From: JALYGY01 sp963800975
GTDB taxonomy: Bacteria > Actinomycetota > Rubrobacteria > Rubrobacterales > Rubrobacteraceae
DNA: 64,000 nt
Direction: 5' to 3'
NCBI GenBank assembly: GCA_963800975.1
Contig: CAWDDB010000014.1
Coordinates: 620,001 to 684,000 of the forward strand
In this document: piece after piece, positions 1 to 8,806 of the stretch
How the letters are laid out: every line of letters starts with the position of its first letter
Numbering within the stretch: the first letter of the stretch is position 1
Notes under the pieces: generated by a model
The model's database searches: none
What the model was told of the DNA's origin: nothing
Seen by the model: only the letters and a program-made list of their open reading frames with translations
Position numbers and translations under genes: made by a program

Positions 1-215
1 TAACCAGCGCCCCCGACTGGGAGGGCAGCTCGAAGCCCGGAGCCACGGAGCCTACCTCTGTCCTGCGCTTCCGCCGAATGCCCATGGACCATCTCCCGTT
101 TGAGACCGCGCCAGCATATCGGGGACGATTGTATGACGCGCTTCGACGCGGTGGTGTGAAGGCGTCGGGGCTTTGCAATCAATAGTCCACCGTATAAACT
201 ACGCCGCACCCGAAA

Positions 216-935
216 ATGTACGCGGTCATCTCCGACATCCACGGCAACCTAGAGGCTCTCGAGGCCGTCCTGCGGGACGTGCCAGAAGAGGTCGCCATCG
301 TCTACTGCCTGGGAGACGTGATCGGCTACGGCGCCAACCCCGACGAGTGCTGCGACATCGTGCGCGAGCTGGGGATGCCGGTGATCTCCGGCAACCACGA
401 CCTGGCCGTCACCGACCTGGAGACGGACCTGGACTGGTTCAACCCGGTCGCGGCCGCCGCCGTCGTGTGGACGCGCGAGCACCTGAGCCGGGAGAACGCC
501 GACTTCCTGAGGACCAGGCCGCGCATGATCGAGACGCGCGACGCCCTCTTCGTGCACGGCTCCGTGCGCGACCCGGACGAGTACATAATCAACTCGGCAT
601 CGGCGCAGGAAAACCTGGAGATACTCAGGAGCAGGTACCCGGGCGTACCGATCTGCTTTTTCGGCCACACCCACGTCAAGACCGTGGCCCCCTCGCCGAA
701 CGGGCCCGTGATCGAGGCCCACACCCTGGACCTGAGCTCGGACGGTCCGTACCTGGTGAACCCCGGCTCGGTCGGCCAGCCGCGCGACGGGGACACCTTT
801 GCCTCCTACGTTCTCGTCGAGGGCGAGCGGGTCACGTACCGCTTCGTCGAGTACGACATCGGCAAGGCGCAGGCCAAGATCCGGTCCGCCGGCCTCCCCG
901 GCATGCTGGCCGACCGCCTGGCCGTCGGCCGCTAG
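216..935 (+). CDS. Calcineurin-like metallophosphoesterase
   Basis: A 239-residue cytoplasmic phosphoesterase of the calcineurin-like, YfcE-type superfamily, expected to hydrolyse a phosphomonoester or phosphodiester with a two-metal centre. The metal-binding motifs appear in order: SDIHGN near residue 7, GDVIGYG near 33, GNHDL near 64 and GHTHV near 150. The ATG at 216 places the first Asp-x-His motif seven residues from the N-terminus, as is usual. No signal peptide or membrane segment is seen. It heads a tight plus-strand run with the DUF2203 gene (18 bp downstream) and dtd. The natural substrate cannot be read from sequence. Confidence 0.9.
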   Translation: MYAVISDIHGNLEALEAVLRDVPEEVAIVYCLGDVIGYGANPDECCDIVRELGMPVISGNHDLAVTDLETDLDWFNPVAAAAVVWTREHLSRENADFLRTRPRMIETRDALFVHGSVRDPDEYIINSASAQENLEILRSRYPGVPICFFGHTHVKTVAPSPNGPVIEAHTLDLSSDGPYLVNPGSVGQPRDGDTFASYVLVEGERVTYRFVEYDIGKAQAKIRSAGLPGMLADRLAVGR

Positions 936-953
936 CCCAGAAGAACCCCCCGC

Positions 954-1340
954 GTGGACCATCCTTTCCCCAGGCTCTTTGGCGTCGAGGAAGCGAACGC
1001 TCTCTTGCCCGTCCTGACGGAGCTGCTCGAAGACGTCGCGCGCCACCGCGACGCCCTGCGCGAGAAGGCGCCCCACATGGAGCCGATCCTGCGCTCCACC
1101 ACCGAGAACGGCGGCGGCAGGGTCGGATCCGAGTACGGCGTAGAGGCCTACAGGCTCTACACGGCGATAGAGCGCATCAGGGAACACGGCGTGATCCTCA
1201 AGGACCTGGATATGGGCCTCCTGGACTTCCCGCACGAGCGCGAGGGGCGCGTCGTATTCCTGTGCTGGCACCCGCCCGAGGAACGCGTCGACTTCTGGCA
1301 CGAGATAGAGGCGGGCTACGCGGGCCGCCAACCGCTGTAG
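954..1340 (+). CDS. DUF2203 family protein
   Basis: A 128-residue protein with a GTG start. It matches the DUF2203 pattern: an N-terminal helical part with the FxxEEANALLPxL-like segment, then a C-terminal block LLDFPHEREGRVVFLCWH followed by a GYAGRQPL-like terminus. The family has no established function. The gene sits between a phosphoesterase and dtd, with only 5 bp before the dtd start, so it is probably co-transcribed and translationally coupled. No membrane segment or catalytic motif is evident. Confidence 0.85.
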   Translation: MDHPFPRLFGVEEANALLPVLTELLEDVARHRDALREKAPHMEPILRSTTENGGGRVGSEYGVEAYRLYTAIERIREHGVILKDLDMGLLDFPHEREGRVVFLCWHPPEERVDFWHEIEAGYAGRQPL

Positions 1341-1345
1341 TCGTC

Positions 1346-1786
1346 GTGCGGGTAGTCCTGCAGCGCGTACAGAACGCCTCGGTGAGCGTCGGGGACGAGA
1401 CGGTCTCCCAGATAGGCCCGGGCCTCCTGCTCCTCGTCGGCGTCGCGGCCGGCGACGGAGAGGCCGAGGCGGACTGGCTCGCGCAGAAGATATCGGGGCT
1501 CAGGATCATGGGCGACGAGGGCGGCAAGATGAACCTGAGCGTGCGCGACGTCGGGGGCGAGGTACTCGCCGTCTCGCAGTTCACCCTGCTGGCCGACACG
1601 AGGAAAGGCAAGCGCCCGAGCTTCGTGCACGCCGCACCGCCGCAGGAAGCAGAACCGCTCTTCGACTACTTCTGCGAGCGGCTGCGCGCTGCTGGCGTCG
1701 GCTCGGTGCAGAAGGGATCCTTCGGAGCGATGATGAGCGTGGCGCTCGTCAACGACGGCCCCGTCACGATAGTCCTGGAGAGATAA
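1346..1786 (+). CDS. dtd: D-aminoacyl-tRNA deacylase
   Basis: A 146-residue DTD that removes D-amino acids (and glycine) mischarged on tRNA, acting in the cytoplasm as a translation proofreader. The N-terminus MRVVLQRVQNASVSV is typical of the family. The SQFTLLAD motif near residue 77 and the C-terminal NDGPVT segment (the Gly-cisPro chirality filter) are both present. The start is the GTG at 1346, because it gives the canonical N-terminus and lies 5 bp after the DUF2203 stop. The reading frame stays open much further upstream, but that part overlaps the two preceding genes in another frame and is not coding. Confidence 0.95.
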   Translation: MRVVLQRVQNASVSVGDETVSQIGPGLLLLVGVAAGDGEAEADWLAQKISGLRIMGDEGGKMNLSVRDVGGEVLAVSQFTLLADTRKGKRPSFVHAAPPQEAEPLFDYFCERLRAAGVGSVQKGSFGAMMSVALVNDGPVTIVLER

Positions 1787-1862
1787 ACGGGTTCGGCAGC
1801 CTGGGCATCGGCCCCATCGGCCTGCGAACCACATCCCGCAACACTGGCCTGCGACCGGCTCG

Positions 1863-2561
1863 CTACCCGCGCCGTTTGTTCCCGAACAGCACATCCCGGG
1901 ACTCCTCGTCGAGGTCTTCTATCGGGCGGCGCAGCTCCTCTCCGACTTCTATGGCTCGCCGTACCGCGGGGCGCGCGCCCACGCTCCCGTACCAGCGCGC
2001 GAGATCCGGGAAGTCGTCGAGGTCCTGGCCCTGCTTCTCGTGCGAGGCGACCCAGGGGTACACCGCCATGTCGACGACGGAGTACCCTTCGGAGACGAAG
2101 TACTCGACCTCCGAGAGGCGCCGGTCCATGACCCCGTAGAGGCGGGCGGCCTCGTTGGTGTAGCGATCGACGGCGTAGGGGATCTTCTCCGGCGCGTATC
2201 CCCGGAAATGGTGGGCCTGCCCGAGCATCGCCCCGACCGAGCCGACCTGGAACATCAGCCACTGCAGCGTCTCGTACCTGTCGCGGGGCGAAGTCGGCAA
2301 GTACATCCCGGTTTTCTCGGAGAGGTAGATAAGGATAGCCGCCGACTCGAAGACCGAGATCGGCTCGCCGTCGGGGCCCTCCGGGTCCACGATGACTGGC
2401 ATCTTGTTGTTCGGGCTGATCTGGAGGAACTCCTCGTCGAACTGGTCGCCGGCCGTTATGTCCACGGGCAGCAGCTCGTAGTCGAGGCCGGCCTCTTCGA
2501 GGAAGATAGCTACCTTCTTGCCGTTCGGCGTCGGCCAGTAGTAGAGGTCGATCGGACGCAC
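1863..2561 (-). CDS. Glutathione S-transferase family protein (YfcG/YghU-like)
   Basis: A 232-residue GST-fold protein. The N-terminal thioredoxin-like domain opens with IDLYYWPTPNGKK and carries the ISPNNKMPVIVD cis-proline segment and the ESAAILIYL helix. The C-terminal helical domain includes MLGQAHHF, as in the Nu-class disulfide-bond oxidoreductases YfcG and YghU. These act as thiol or disulfide reductases with bound glutathione. Rubrobacteria-like actinobacteria usually lack classical glutathione, so the actual thiol cofactor is uncertain. The start is GTG with AGGAAGG about 8 nt upstream. It is convergent with dtd. Confidence 0.9.
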   Translation of the reverse strand: MRPIDLYYWPTPNGKKVAIFLEEAGLDYELLPVDITAGDQFDEEFLQISPNNKMPVIVDPEGPDGEPISVFESAAILIYLSEKTGMYLPTSPRDRYETLQWLMFQVGSVGAMLGQAHHFRGYAPEKIPYAVDRYTNEAARLYGVMDRRLSEVEYFVSEGYSVVDMAVYPWVASHEKQGQDLDDFPDLARWYGSVGARPAVRRAIEVGEELRRPIEDLDEESRDVLFGNKRRG

Positions 2562-2621
2562 GTGGGATTCCTTCCTGTCTCTCGGGTGGCGCTCGCCGCC
2601 ACCGCGCGAGTCCAGAGGGTA

Positions 2622-4259
2622 TCAGAGACGCCTTCTGGTCTTCGCGAACTCCCTCCAGGCGCTGTAGCCTCCCTCGTAGCGCAGCAGCTCCCCGTCGCGC
2701 ACCTCGACCGTTTTGTCGGAGATCCGGTCCAGGAAGTAGCGGTCGTGGGAGACGAAGACTACGGTTCCGGGGAACCGCTCCAGCTCACCCTCGAGGACCT
2801 CGAGCGAGTCTATGTCCAGGTGGTTGGTCGGCTCGTCGAGGACGAGGCAGTTGGGCTCGGCCAGCATCAGCAGAAGGAGGTTCAGGCGCGTTCTCTCCCC
2901 GCCGCTCAGGTTCCGCACCGGGTCCCGCACCTGCTCGTAACGGAAGAGGAAGCGGCCAAGCAGGTTCACGGCCTCGCCCTCGTACAGCGGCTTCGCATCA
3001 CGCACCAGCCCGAGAGGCGTCGCGTCGCGCGGCGGGACGGGGTCCTGGGCCAGGTACCCCACCTTGATGGAGGGTCCTGCCCACCGCTCGCCCTCGGTCG
3101 GCCGGATCAGTCCGGCCAGCAGCTTCGCCAGCACGCTCTTGCCCGCCCCATTCGCCCCGATCACGCCCACGCGCTCGCCGCGCGCGACCGTGAGGTCCAC
3201 GTCGAGGAGAACGGGCTCGTCGCCGAAGGCGACGCTAGCGCCGCGCAGTTCGAGGACTTTCTTGCCGCCCCTGACGTTCTCGCGGAACCCGAGCCCTATC
3301 TTGCGCCGCTCCAGCACGGGACGGTCGACCTTCTCCATGCGGTCGATCTGCCGCTGCTTCACCCTGGCCTGGCGGGCGTGTCTCTGGTTCTCGGTGTTGT
3401 GCGCCCACAGCTTGAAGCGCGCTATCGCCTCCTCCAGGCGCGCCACCTCTTTCTGCTGCGCGACGTAGAGTTGTTTCTGGCGCTCTAGCGCGAGCTCGCG
3501 CCCCAGCGCGTAAGCGGAGTAGTTGCCAGGCCACATCTTTATCTGCCCGTCTTCGAGCTCGGCGATCTGCGTGACCGTCTCGTCCAGCAGGTAGCGGTCG
3601 TGGGAGACGACCACAACGGCCCCGTCGAAGTCCTGGATCAGGGCCTCAAGCAGCTCCCTGCGCCCGGTGTCGAGGTGGGACTCGGGCTCATCGAGCAGCA
3701 GCACGTCCGGGCGTCCCACGAGGCAAGACGCGAGCGCCGCTAGCTTGCGCTGCCCGCCGCTGAGCTCGAAGGTCGGCCGGTCGGCGTCGCTCCCGTCCAG
3801 GCCGAGCGACCGGAGGTAGCCGCGGGCCTCGCCCTCGAAGCCCTGCCCGCCCAGCTCCGTGAAACGCTGCAATAGCCGCCCGTGGCGCTCGAGCTGGCGC
3901 TGCATCCGGCGCAGGTCCTTCGCCGTCTCGGGCATCCCCAGCCGTCTCTCGCAGTCCTCGATCTCCGCCCTCACCTCGGCCAGCTCCGGGCGCGCTGCGA
4001 GGACCACCTCGAGCGGCGTGCGCGCGTCGCCCTCGACGTGCTGGGGCAGGTAGGCGACGCCGAGGTTGCGGCTCCGGGTGACCTCCCCGCCGTCCACCTC
4101 CTCCGCGCCAGCCACTATGCGCAGCACCGTCGACTTTCCGGCGCCGTTTCCGCCCACGAGTCCGATCCTCGCCCCCGGACCCACCCTCATGGCAAGGCCC
4201 CGCAGCACCGCCCGTCCCCCGTAGAACTTGTCCACGGCCGTGAGTTGGGCCAGGGTCAC
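2622..4259 (-). CDS. ABC-F family ATP-binding protein
   Basis: A 545-residue protein with two ABC ATPase domains and no membrane segment, as in ABC-F translation factors that act at the ribosomal E site. The first P-loop GGNGAGKST is at residues 36-44 and the first signature is LSGGQRK. The linker between the domains is charged and rich in Lys, Arg and Gln, in the place of the P-site tRNA-interaction motif. The second P-loop is GANGAGKS and the second signature LSGGERT, with DEPTNHLD. In domain 1 the usual DEPTNHLD reads DEPESHLD. The start is a GTG. Whether it is a housekeeping EttA-like factor or an antibiotic-resistance protein cannot be decided here. Confidence 0.9.
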   Translation of the reverse strand: MTLAQLTAVDKFYGGRAVLRGLAMRVGPGARIGLVGGNGAGKSTVLRIVAGAEEVDGGEVTRSRNLGVAYLPQHVEGDARTPLEVVLAARPELAEVRAEIEDCERRLGMPETAKDLRRMQRQLERHGRLLQRFTELGGQGFEGEARGYLRSLGLDGSDADRPTFELSGGQRKLAALASCLVGRPDVLLLDEPESHLDTGRRELLEALIQDFDGAVVVVSHDRYLLDETVTQIAELEDGQIKMWPGNYSAYALGRELALERQKQLYVAQQKEVARLEEAIARFKLWAHNTENQRHARQARVKQRQIDRMEKVDRPVLERRKIGLGFRENVRGGKKVLELRGASVAFGDEPVLLDVDLTVARGERVGVIGANGAGKSVLAKLLAGLIRPTEGERWAGPSIKVGYLAQDPVPPRDATPLGLVRDAKPLYEGEAVNLLGRFLFRYEQVRDPVRNLSGGERTRLNLLLLMLAEPNCLVLDEPTNHLDIDSLEVLEGELERFPGTVVFVSHDRYFLDRISDKTVEVRDGELLRYEGGYSAWREFAKTRRRL

Positions 4260-4352
4260 GCGCGACCAGTCGATGTCGCCGACTCATCCACGGAACGGAT
4301 GATACCTCCGTACTTCGGGCGCATCACCCGATTGGGTGATCCCTGCCCCGGC

Positions 4353-5144
4353 TCACGAACCCGCCGGCCGAGAGCCCGCGACGACCCCTTCGACGTAAAG
4401 GGTGGCCGGACGCGAGTAACCCTCGCGCCGAACCCGCTCCAGAAAGACCTCGCGACGCTGGCCGAGGCCGGCCCGCGTCTCCGAAGAAGCTCCCTCCGCC
4501 AGAACGAGCTTGCCCAGATGACGGACTTCGTGGGGCGCCGAGACGGACCACCGCACGTCGTCCAGCAGCGACTCGTGCAACGAGACCAGCCGTTCGGGCG
4601 GGCCGATGCCGAAGTACTCGGATCCGGAGGCCTCGCGCGCCAGCTCGCCCTGGATCCGCTCGTCCTCGAGCTGCAGGGCAGGGACGGAGTCCACGAAGTC
4701 GCTGGTGGCCATCCGTCCCCCGTTCCTGACCACGGAAGCGATCGCTCTCAGGGCATCTCCCGCCGTCCCGACGCTCACATCCAGCTCGTGCAGCAGACCG
4801 GCCGAGTAGGCGAGATCGAAGGTTCCTGGCCCGAAAGACGGCTCGTAGACACTCCCTACCACAAGGCGGACGGGGGCGGCGAGCGCTGCGTCCTCCAGCA
4901 TCACCCTCGCTTCTCCGATGCGCTCCGCGTCCAGGTCGATGGCGGTGACGGTGCCCTCCACGCCGGTGCGCTGGCTCAGACCCTCGAGCCAGAGCGGCGA
5001 TGCTCCCCCGGCGTAGAGAACGTCGAGGCCGCGAACGTCGCCCAGACGGTCGAGCTCGCGGTCCGAGAAGGAGATCAGATCCCCCTCGAGCTCCTCGCGT
5101 TCGGGGGGCGTGAGGGGATCGGCCCGGTGCGATCTCTCGGTCAT
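4353..5144 (-). CDS. Class I SAM-dependent methyltransferase
   Basis: A 263-residue protein with a Rossmann-fold methyltransferase core. The SAM-binding region is diverged: GLDVLYAGGASPLWLEGLS instead of a classical E/DxGxGxG. It is followed by the acidic loop AIDLDAERI, a VVGSVYEP segment and DLAYSAGLLHEL. No substrate is indicated. The frame is open for 14 more codons upstream, but the ATG at 5144 gives a more natural hydrophilic start (MTERSHRADP). It lies between the two ABC-F genes, so a role in ribosome or antibiotic biology is conceivable but not shown. Confidence 0.8.
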   Translation of the reverse strand: MTERSHRADPLTPPEREELEGDLISFSDRELDRLGDVRGLDVLYAGGASPLWLEGLSQRTGVEGTVTAIDLDAERIGEARVMLEDAALAAPVRLVVGSVYEPSFGPGTFDLAYSAGLLHELDVSVGTAGDALRAIASVVRNGGRMATSDFVDSVPALQLEDERIQGELAREASGSEYFGIGPPERLVSLHESLLDDVRWSVSAPHEVRHLGKLVLAEGASSETRAGLGQRREVFLERVRREGYSRPATLYVEGVVAGSRPAGS

Positions 5145-5252
5145 TGGGCTTGCTCGTCCGACATGGGCCGTAGCGTACCCCGCCACTCGTGGCGGCGCAG
5201 CCTGGTTCGTCCGAGGCCACTGGCGTCTCTTCTCGGAGGCCCTTCGCGGGAC

Positions 5253-5474
5253 TTATCCCCGGTCCAGCTCCCGCGCCGACTCGCCCGCGCGAATGAGCGA
5301 CGCCGCGATGGTCGCCCCGAGCTCGCGCCACTCGCGGTAGGTGTCGGCGCAAAGCGGGGCGTGAGGGGAGCCTTCGAGTGCCGAGAGAGCTTCGTCGTCG
5401 CTCTCCGGTACTTGCCTCCACTCGAATCGCCCCACCTTCGGGTCGTACCAGCGTATCTGTCCTTGTAAGGCCAA
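5253..5474 (-). CDS. Small hypothetical protein
   Basis: A 73-residue acidic protein of unknown function. It starts with TTG, preceded by GGAAGGA at a spacing of about 8 nt, which supports it being real. The sequence contains IRWYDPKVGRFEWRQVPES and a C-terminal helical half. No membrane segment or cysteine motif is visible. It precedes the methyltransferase in the same direction, about 108 bp apart, and could be co-transcribed with it. Confidence 0.6.
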   Translation of the reverse strand: MALQGQIRWYDPKVGRFEWRQVPESDDEALSALEGSPHAPLCADTYREWRELGATIAASLIRAGESARELDRG

Positions 5475-5700
5475 GACGAGTCCTTCCGCGCCGGATCGCG
5501 TCGCGTTCGCGCCCGGAAAGTCAGATTAGCTCCGGAAAAGCGCCTACGCATCTACTGAACTACCCATTTCTGCGCCGCGCGTGGCCGCTCACCCTGGCAT
5601 CCGCGGCAACCGGCCCTGCGGCATCGGAAGACGGCCGCCCAGCGTATAGAATGTTCGGCGAAGGCGTGGCAAGTCTCTTCGGAGTGAAAGTCTCGGGTAC

Positions 5701-7590
5701 ATGAAAGTTATCGTCGCAACAGAGATCGTCAAATACCACGGTGGAGACCTCAAGGTCCTCTCCGGTGCCTCGCTCTCGATCGAAGCGGGCGAGAAGGTCG
5801 GGCTTGTGGGACGCAACGGGGCGGGCAAGACGACCCTTCTGGAGATCCTGGCCGGCCGCACCGAGGCCGACTCGGGTTCGGTGGAGCGGGTCGGAGGCGC
5901 GCGGGTGGGCGTGACCTCCCAGAGCCTCTACGCCGGAGCCCGTGGCAGGGTCCCGGTTCGGGAGGAGATACTCTCCGCCTTCGAGCCCCTCATGCGCCGG
6001 GAGAGGGAGCTCGAGGAGCTGGAAGCCAGGCTCGCCGAAGACGCTTCCCAGAGGCTCCTGGAGCGCTACGGCAGGCTGCAGGGCGAGTTCGAGCGGGACG
6101 GGGGCTACGACTACAGGGCCCGCGCGGCCTCCGCCCTCTCCGGGCTCGGCTTCGCCCCCGAGGACTGGAGAAGGCCCGTTGGGACTTTCTCGGGCGGGGA
6201 ACAGAGCCGCATAGCCCTCGCCAGGCTACTGCTCGAGGAGCCCGACCTGGTGCTGCTCGACGAGCCGACCAACCACCTGGACCTGGCGGCCATCGAGTGG
6301 CTCGAAAACTTCGTCAAGGGCGCGAAGTCCGCGGTTCTGGTCGTCTCCCACGACCGCTACTTCCTGGACGCCACGGCCGGCTCGATCCTGGAGCTCGAGG
6401 ACGGCAGGCTCACCCGCTACCCCGGCAACTACAGCGCCTACGTGACGCAGAAGAAGGCCGCCGAGGAGCGGCTCGCCCGCAAGGCGAAGGCCAACGCCGA
6501 GCGCAGGGCGCAGCTGGAGCGCTTTATCGAGAAGAACCGGGCCAAGGCCAGTAAGGCCACCCAGGCCAAGAGCAAGCAGAAGCTCCTGGACCGGATGGAG
6601 AAGATAGAAGGCCCAGGCGCCGCCGGCAAGAACATGAAGCTCGACCTCGGAGACACCTCGCGCGCCGGGCGCGTCGTCCTCGAGATGGAGAACGTGCGCT
6701 ACGCCCACGAAGACTCGGACGAGCCGCTCCTGGAGGACCTCGACCTCGTCCTCGAGCGCGGCGAGCGCGTCGCGCTTCTCGGACCCAACGGCACGGGAAA
6801 GAGCACGATCATGCGCCTGGCAACAGGAGAGCTCTTCCCGCAGCTCGGCACCGTCAGGCTCGGGCACAACGTCGCCCCAGCCTACCAGGACCAGCAACTC
6901 GCCCGGCTCGATGATGCAAAGACCGTGCTGCAGGAGGTCATGGACGCCACCGGTTTCAAGGCCCCGGAGGCCAGGGAACTGCTCGGCGCCTTCCTGTTCT
7001 CGGGGGAAGACGTCTTCAAGAAGGTCTCGGCCCTCTCCGGCGGCGAGCGGAACCGGCTCAGCCTCGCCGAGATAGTGGTCAGCGGGGCCAACCTCCTGCT
7101 GCTCGACGAGCCGACCAACAACCTGGATATACCCGCCCGCGAGGCCCTGGAAGAGGCGCTGCTTGGCTACCGCGGCACCATGTTCTTTATCTCCCACGAC
7201 CGGTATTTTCTGCGCAAGCTGGCCACCCGGGTCGTCGACCTCGAGAACAGGAAGCTCGCCAACTATCTCGGGGGCTACGACTACTATCGCTCGCACAGGC
7301 GCCTGGACGCTGGCAACGGCAAGGGCCGGCCGCGCAGGCGGCTGCGCCCGGGTCAGGGCAAGACGGAGAACGTGCTCGCCGCCCGCCTGGTCGCCGTGGA
7401 AGGCGAGATCGACGCCACCGAGCGCCGCCTGAGCCGCCTGGAGAAGGAGCTAGCCAGCTCCTCGCTCTACGCCGACGGCAAACGCTCCCGCGAGGTCGTG
7501 CTGGAGCACCGACAGCTCAAGGGCACGCTGGAAGGGCTCTATTCGGACTGGGGCGAGCTATTGCACGAAGCAGACGAAGCAGGCCTCTAG
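5701..7590 (+). CDS. ABC-F family ATP-binding protein with C-terminal coiled coil
   Basis: A 629-residue duplicated ABC ATPase without membrane segments. Domain 1 has P-loop GRNGAGKTT near residues 38-46, signature FSGGEQSR and DEPTNHLDL. The linker is rich in Lys, Ala and Arg. Domain 2 has P-loop GPNGTGKST, signature LSGGERNR and DEPTNNLD. After domain 2 comes a Gly/Arg-rich stretch and a predicted coiled coil of about 80 residues with Glu, Leu and Arg heptad character, as in Uup/YdiF-type proteins. The expected role is ATP-dependent action on ribosomes. It is distinct from the shorter paralogue at 2622-4259. Confidence 0.9.
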   Translation: MKVIVATEIVKYHGGDLKVLSGASLSIEAGEKVGLVGRNGAGKTTLLEILAGRTEADSGSVERVGGARVGVTSQSLYAGARGRVPVREEILSAFEPLMRRERELEELEARLAEDASQRLLERYGRLQGEFERDGGYDYRARAASALSGLGFAPEDWRRPVGTFSGGEQSRIALARLLLEEPDLVLLDEPTNHLDLAAIEWLENFVKGAKSAVLVVSHDRYFLDATAGSILELEDGRLTRYPGNYSAYVTQKKAAEERLARKAKANAERRAQLERFIEKNRAKASKATQAKSKQKLLDRMEKIEGPGAAGKNMKLDLGDTSRAGRVVLEMENVRYAHEDSDEPLLEDLDLVLERGERVALLGPNGTGKSTIMRLATGELFPQLGTVRLGHNVAPAYQDQQLARLDDAKTVLQEVMDATGFKAPEARELLGAFLFSGEDVFKKVSALSGGERNRLSLAEIVVSGANLLLLDEPTNNLDIPAREALEEALLGYRGTMFFISHDRYFLRKLATRVVDLENRKLANYLGGYDYYRSHRRLDAGNGKGRPRRRLRPGQGKTENVLAARLVAVEGEIDATERRLSRLEKELASSSLYADGKRSREVVLEHRQLKGTLEGLYSDWGELLHEADEAGL

Positions 7591-7756
7591 TCGCTCCAGG
7601 CATCGGGTTCAGGCCATCAGAAGCCCGACAGCCGAACCCATGCGGCAAGAATGACCGAGAGAACGGCTCGCCAGTGGTAGTTACGCAGACGGGGCCAGGA
7701 GGTGGGGTCCCGGGCATCCCGAGGCTCGAAACCGAGAACCAGAGACCCGCAAGAAG

Positions 7757-7830
7757 TCGGGACGAGAGGATTTGAACCTCCGACCTCCTCGTCCCGAACG
7801 AGGCGCGCTACCAGGCTGCGCTACGTCCCG
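7757..7830 (-). tRNA. tRNA-Pro (anticodon CGG)
   Basis: Read on the minus strand, the 74-nt gene folds as a cloverleaf. The acceptor stem is CGGGACG pairing with CGTCCCG, the D-loop contains AGCCTGGTAGCG, the anticodon stem CCTCG/CGAGG holds the loop TTCGGGA, and the T-arm contains GGTTCAAATCC. The anticodon CGG reads CCG proline codons. The discriminator base is A and the CCA end is not encoded. A good promoter lies just upstream. Confidence 0.95.
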
Positions 7831-7842
7831 ACTGCCTCGCTG

Positions 7843-7870
7843 ATTATAGCAGTCAGCCAACTGCTGTCAG
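7843..7870 (-). promoter_or_regulatory. Promoter of tRNA-Pro
   Basis: On the minus strand, CTGACA (five of six bases of the -35 consensus) is followed after 16 bp by a perfect TATAAT. This places the transcription start about 6 bp before the mature tRNA 5' end at 7830. The element overlaps two direct copies of GC(A/T)GTCAGCC on the plus strand. Confidence 0.75.
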
Positions 7871-8139
7871 CCGTCAAGATCTCGTGCCTCGCGCACCGGG
7901 CAACGCCGGACCTTGTACCTTCTCTGTCCGTCCTTGCCGGAAGCATGAGCGCCTTCGGCCGCGTGATCGTCGACACGGATCAGGTCGTGCATGCCCTGAT
8001 CGGCGCTGTGAGACGCGAAGGTACGCCCACGACGACCTAAGCGTAGCGGCGCGGGGATTCCTTGTGTCACGTGCAGGCGCGCTCGTCCGTCTTATGTCAG
8101 GAGATATAGAACGCAACACGTTTGGATGGAGGCCCAAGA
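7871..8139. other. Intergenic region, no gene recognised
   Basis: Between the tRNA-Pro promoter and the DUF2867 gene I see no coding pattern, RNA gene or clear repeat. Short open frames exist, but they lack ribosome binding sites and recognisable sequence. Confidence 0.5.
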
Positions 8140-8739
8140 ATGAGGCTCCCGAACACCGCGCACACCTCCCGGCGCTGGCGCATCCACGAGATCGCCCCCG
8201 ACTTCGAACTCGAGGACGTGTGGGAGCTGCCGACGCCGGGCGGCCCAAACGACTTCCCCCGGCTGGTGCGCCAGATCGCCTCGGGCGACCCCTCCGATGG
8301 CTCCTCCCGCGCCGGCCGAGCGCTCTGGGCGATCCGGTGGAAGGTCGGGGAGCTGTTCGGTTGGGACGGCCCGGACGCCGGCCTCGGCTCCAGGGTGCCG
8401 ACGCTGCGCGACCGGCTGCCGGCCGATCTGCGCGAGGCCCCGTCCGGCCCGGACTTTCCCCACTTCAACTCGCTCTACCTGCTCGACGATGAGTGGGCGG
8501 CGGAGATCGCCAACCGGACCGTGCACGGGGTCATGCACATCGGCTGGGTACCGGACGGGACCGGCGGATATCGCGGCCAGATGGCAGTGATGGTAAAGCC
8601 GAACGGTCCGTTCGGGGCCGCCTACATGGCCGCGATCATGCCGTTCCGGCACCTGATCGTCTACCCACCGTTGATGCGAGAGATCGGGCGGGAGTGGCGC
8701 AAAACGACTTACGAACCCCCCAGGTACGACGCGGGCTAG
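8140..8739 (+). CDS. DUF2867 family protein
   Basis: A 199-residue protein matching the DUF2867 family: an RIHEIAPDFELEDVWELP-like opening, the SRVPTLRDRLPADL segment, and the C-terminal block PFRHLIVYPPLMREIGREW. The function is unknown. The start at 8140 is preceded by GGAGG at a spacing of about 7 nt and begins with the family-typical MRLPNTAH. An in-frame upstream ATG would lack a ribosome binding site. No transmembrane segment is clear. Confidence 0.85.
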   Translation: MRLPNTAHTSRRWRIHEIAPDFELEDVWELPTPGGPNDFPRLVRQIASGDPSDGSSRAGRALWAIRWKVGELFGWDGPDAGLGSRVPTLRDRLPADLREAPSGPDFPHFNSLYLLDDEWAAEIANRTVHGVMHIGWVPDGTGGYRGQMAVMVKPNGPFGAAYMAAIMPFRHLIVYPPLMREIGREWRKTTYEPPRYDAG

Positions 8740-8806
8740 CGAAAACAGGAAAGTGTCTTCCCGTCCGGCTTGTGTCAGACGCCGGGCAGTTACCGACCAG
8801 GTTCGG

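Noticed and set aside
173..198. TTGCAA and TATAAA upstream of the phosphoesterase gene as a promoter
   Set aside because: The spacer is only 14 bp, too short for a standard SigA promoter; not listed as a feature.
1..215. Possible gene or tRNA fragment at the left edge
   Set aside because: No cloverleaf or coding pattern could be supported; left unannotated.
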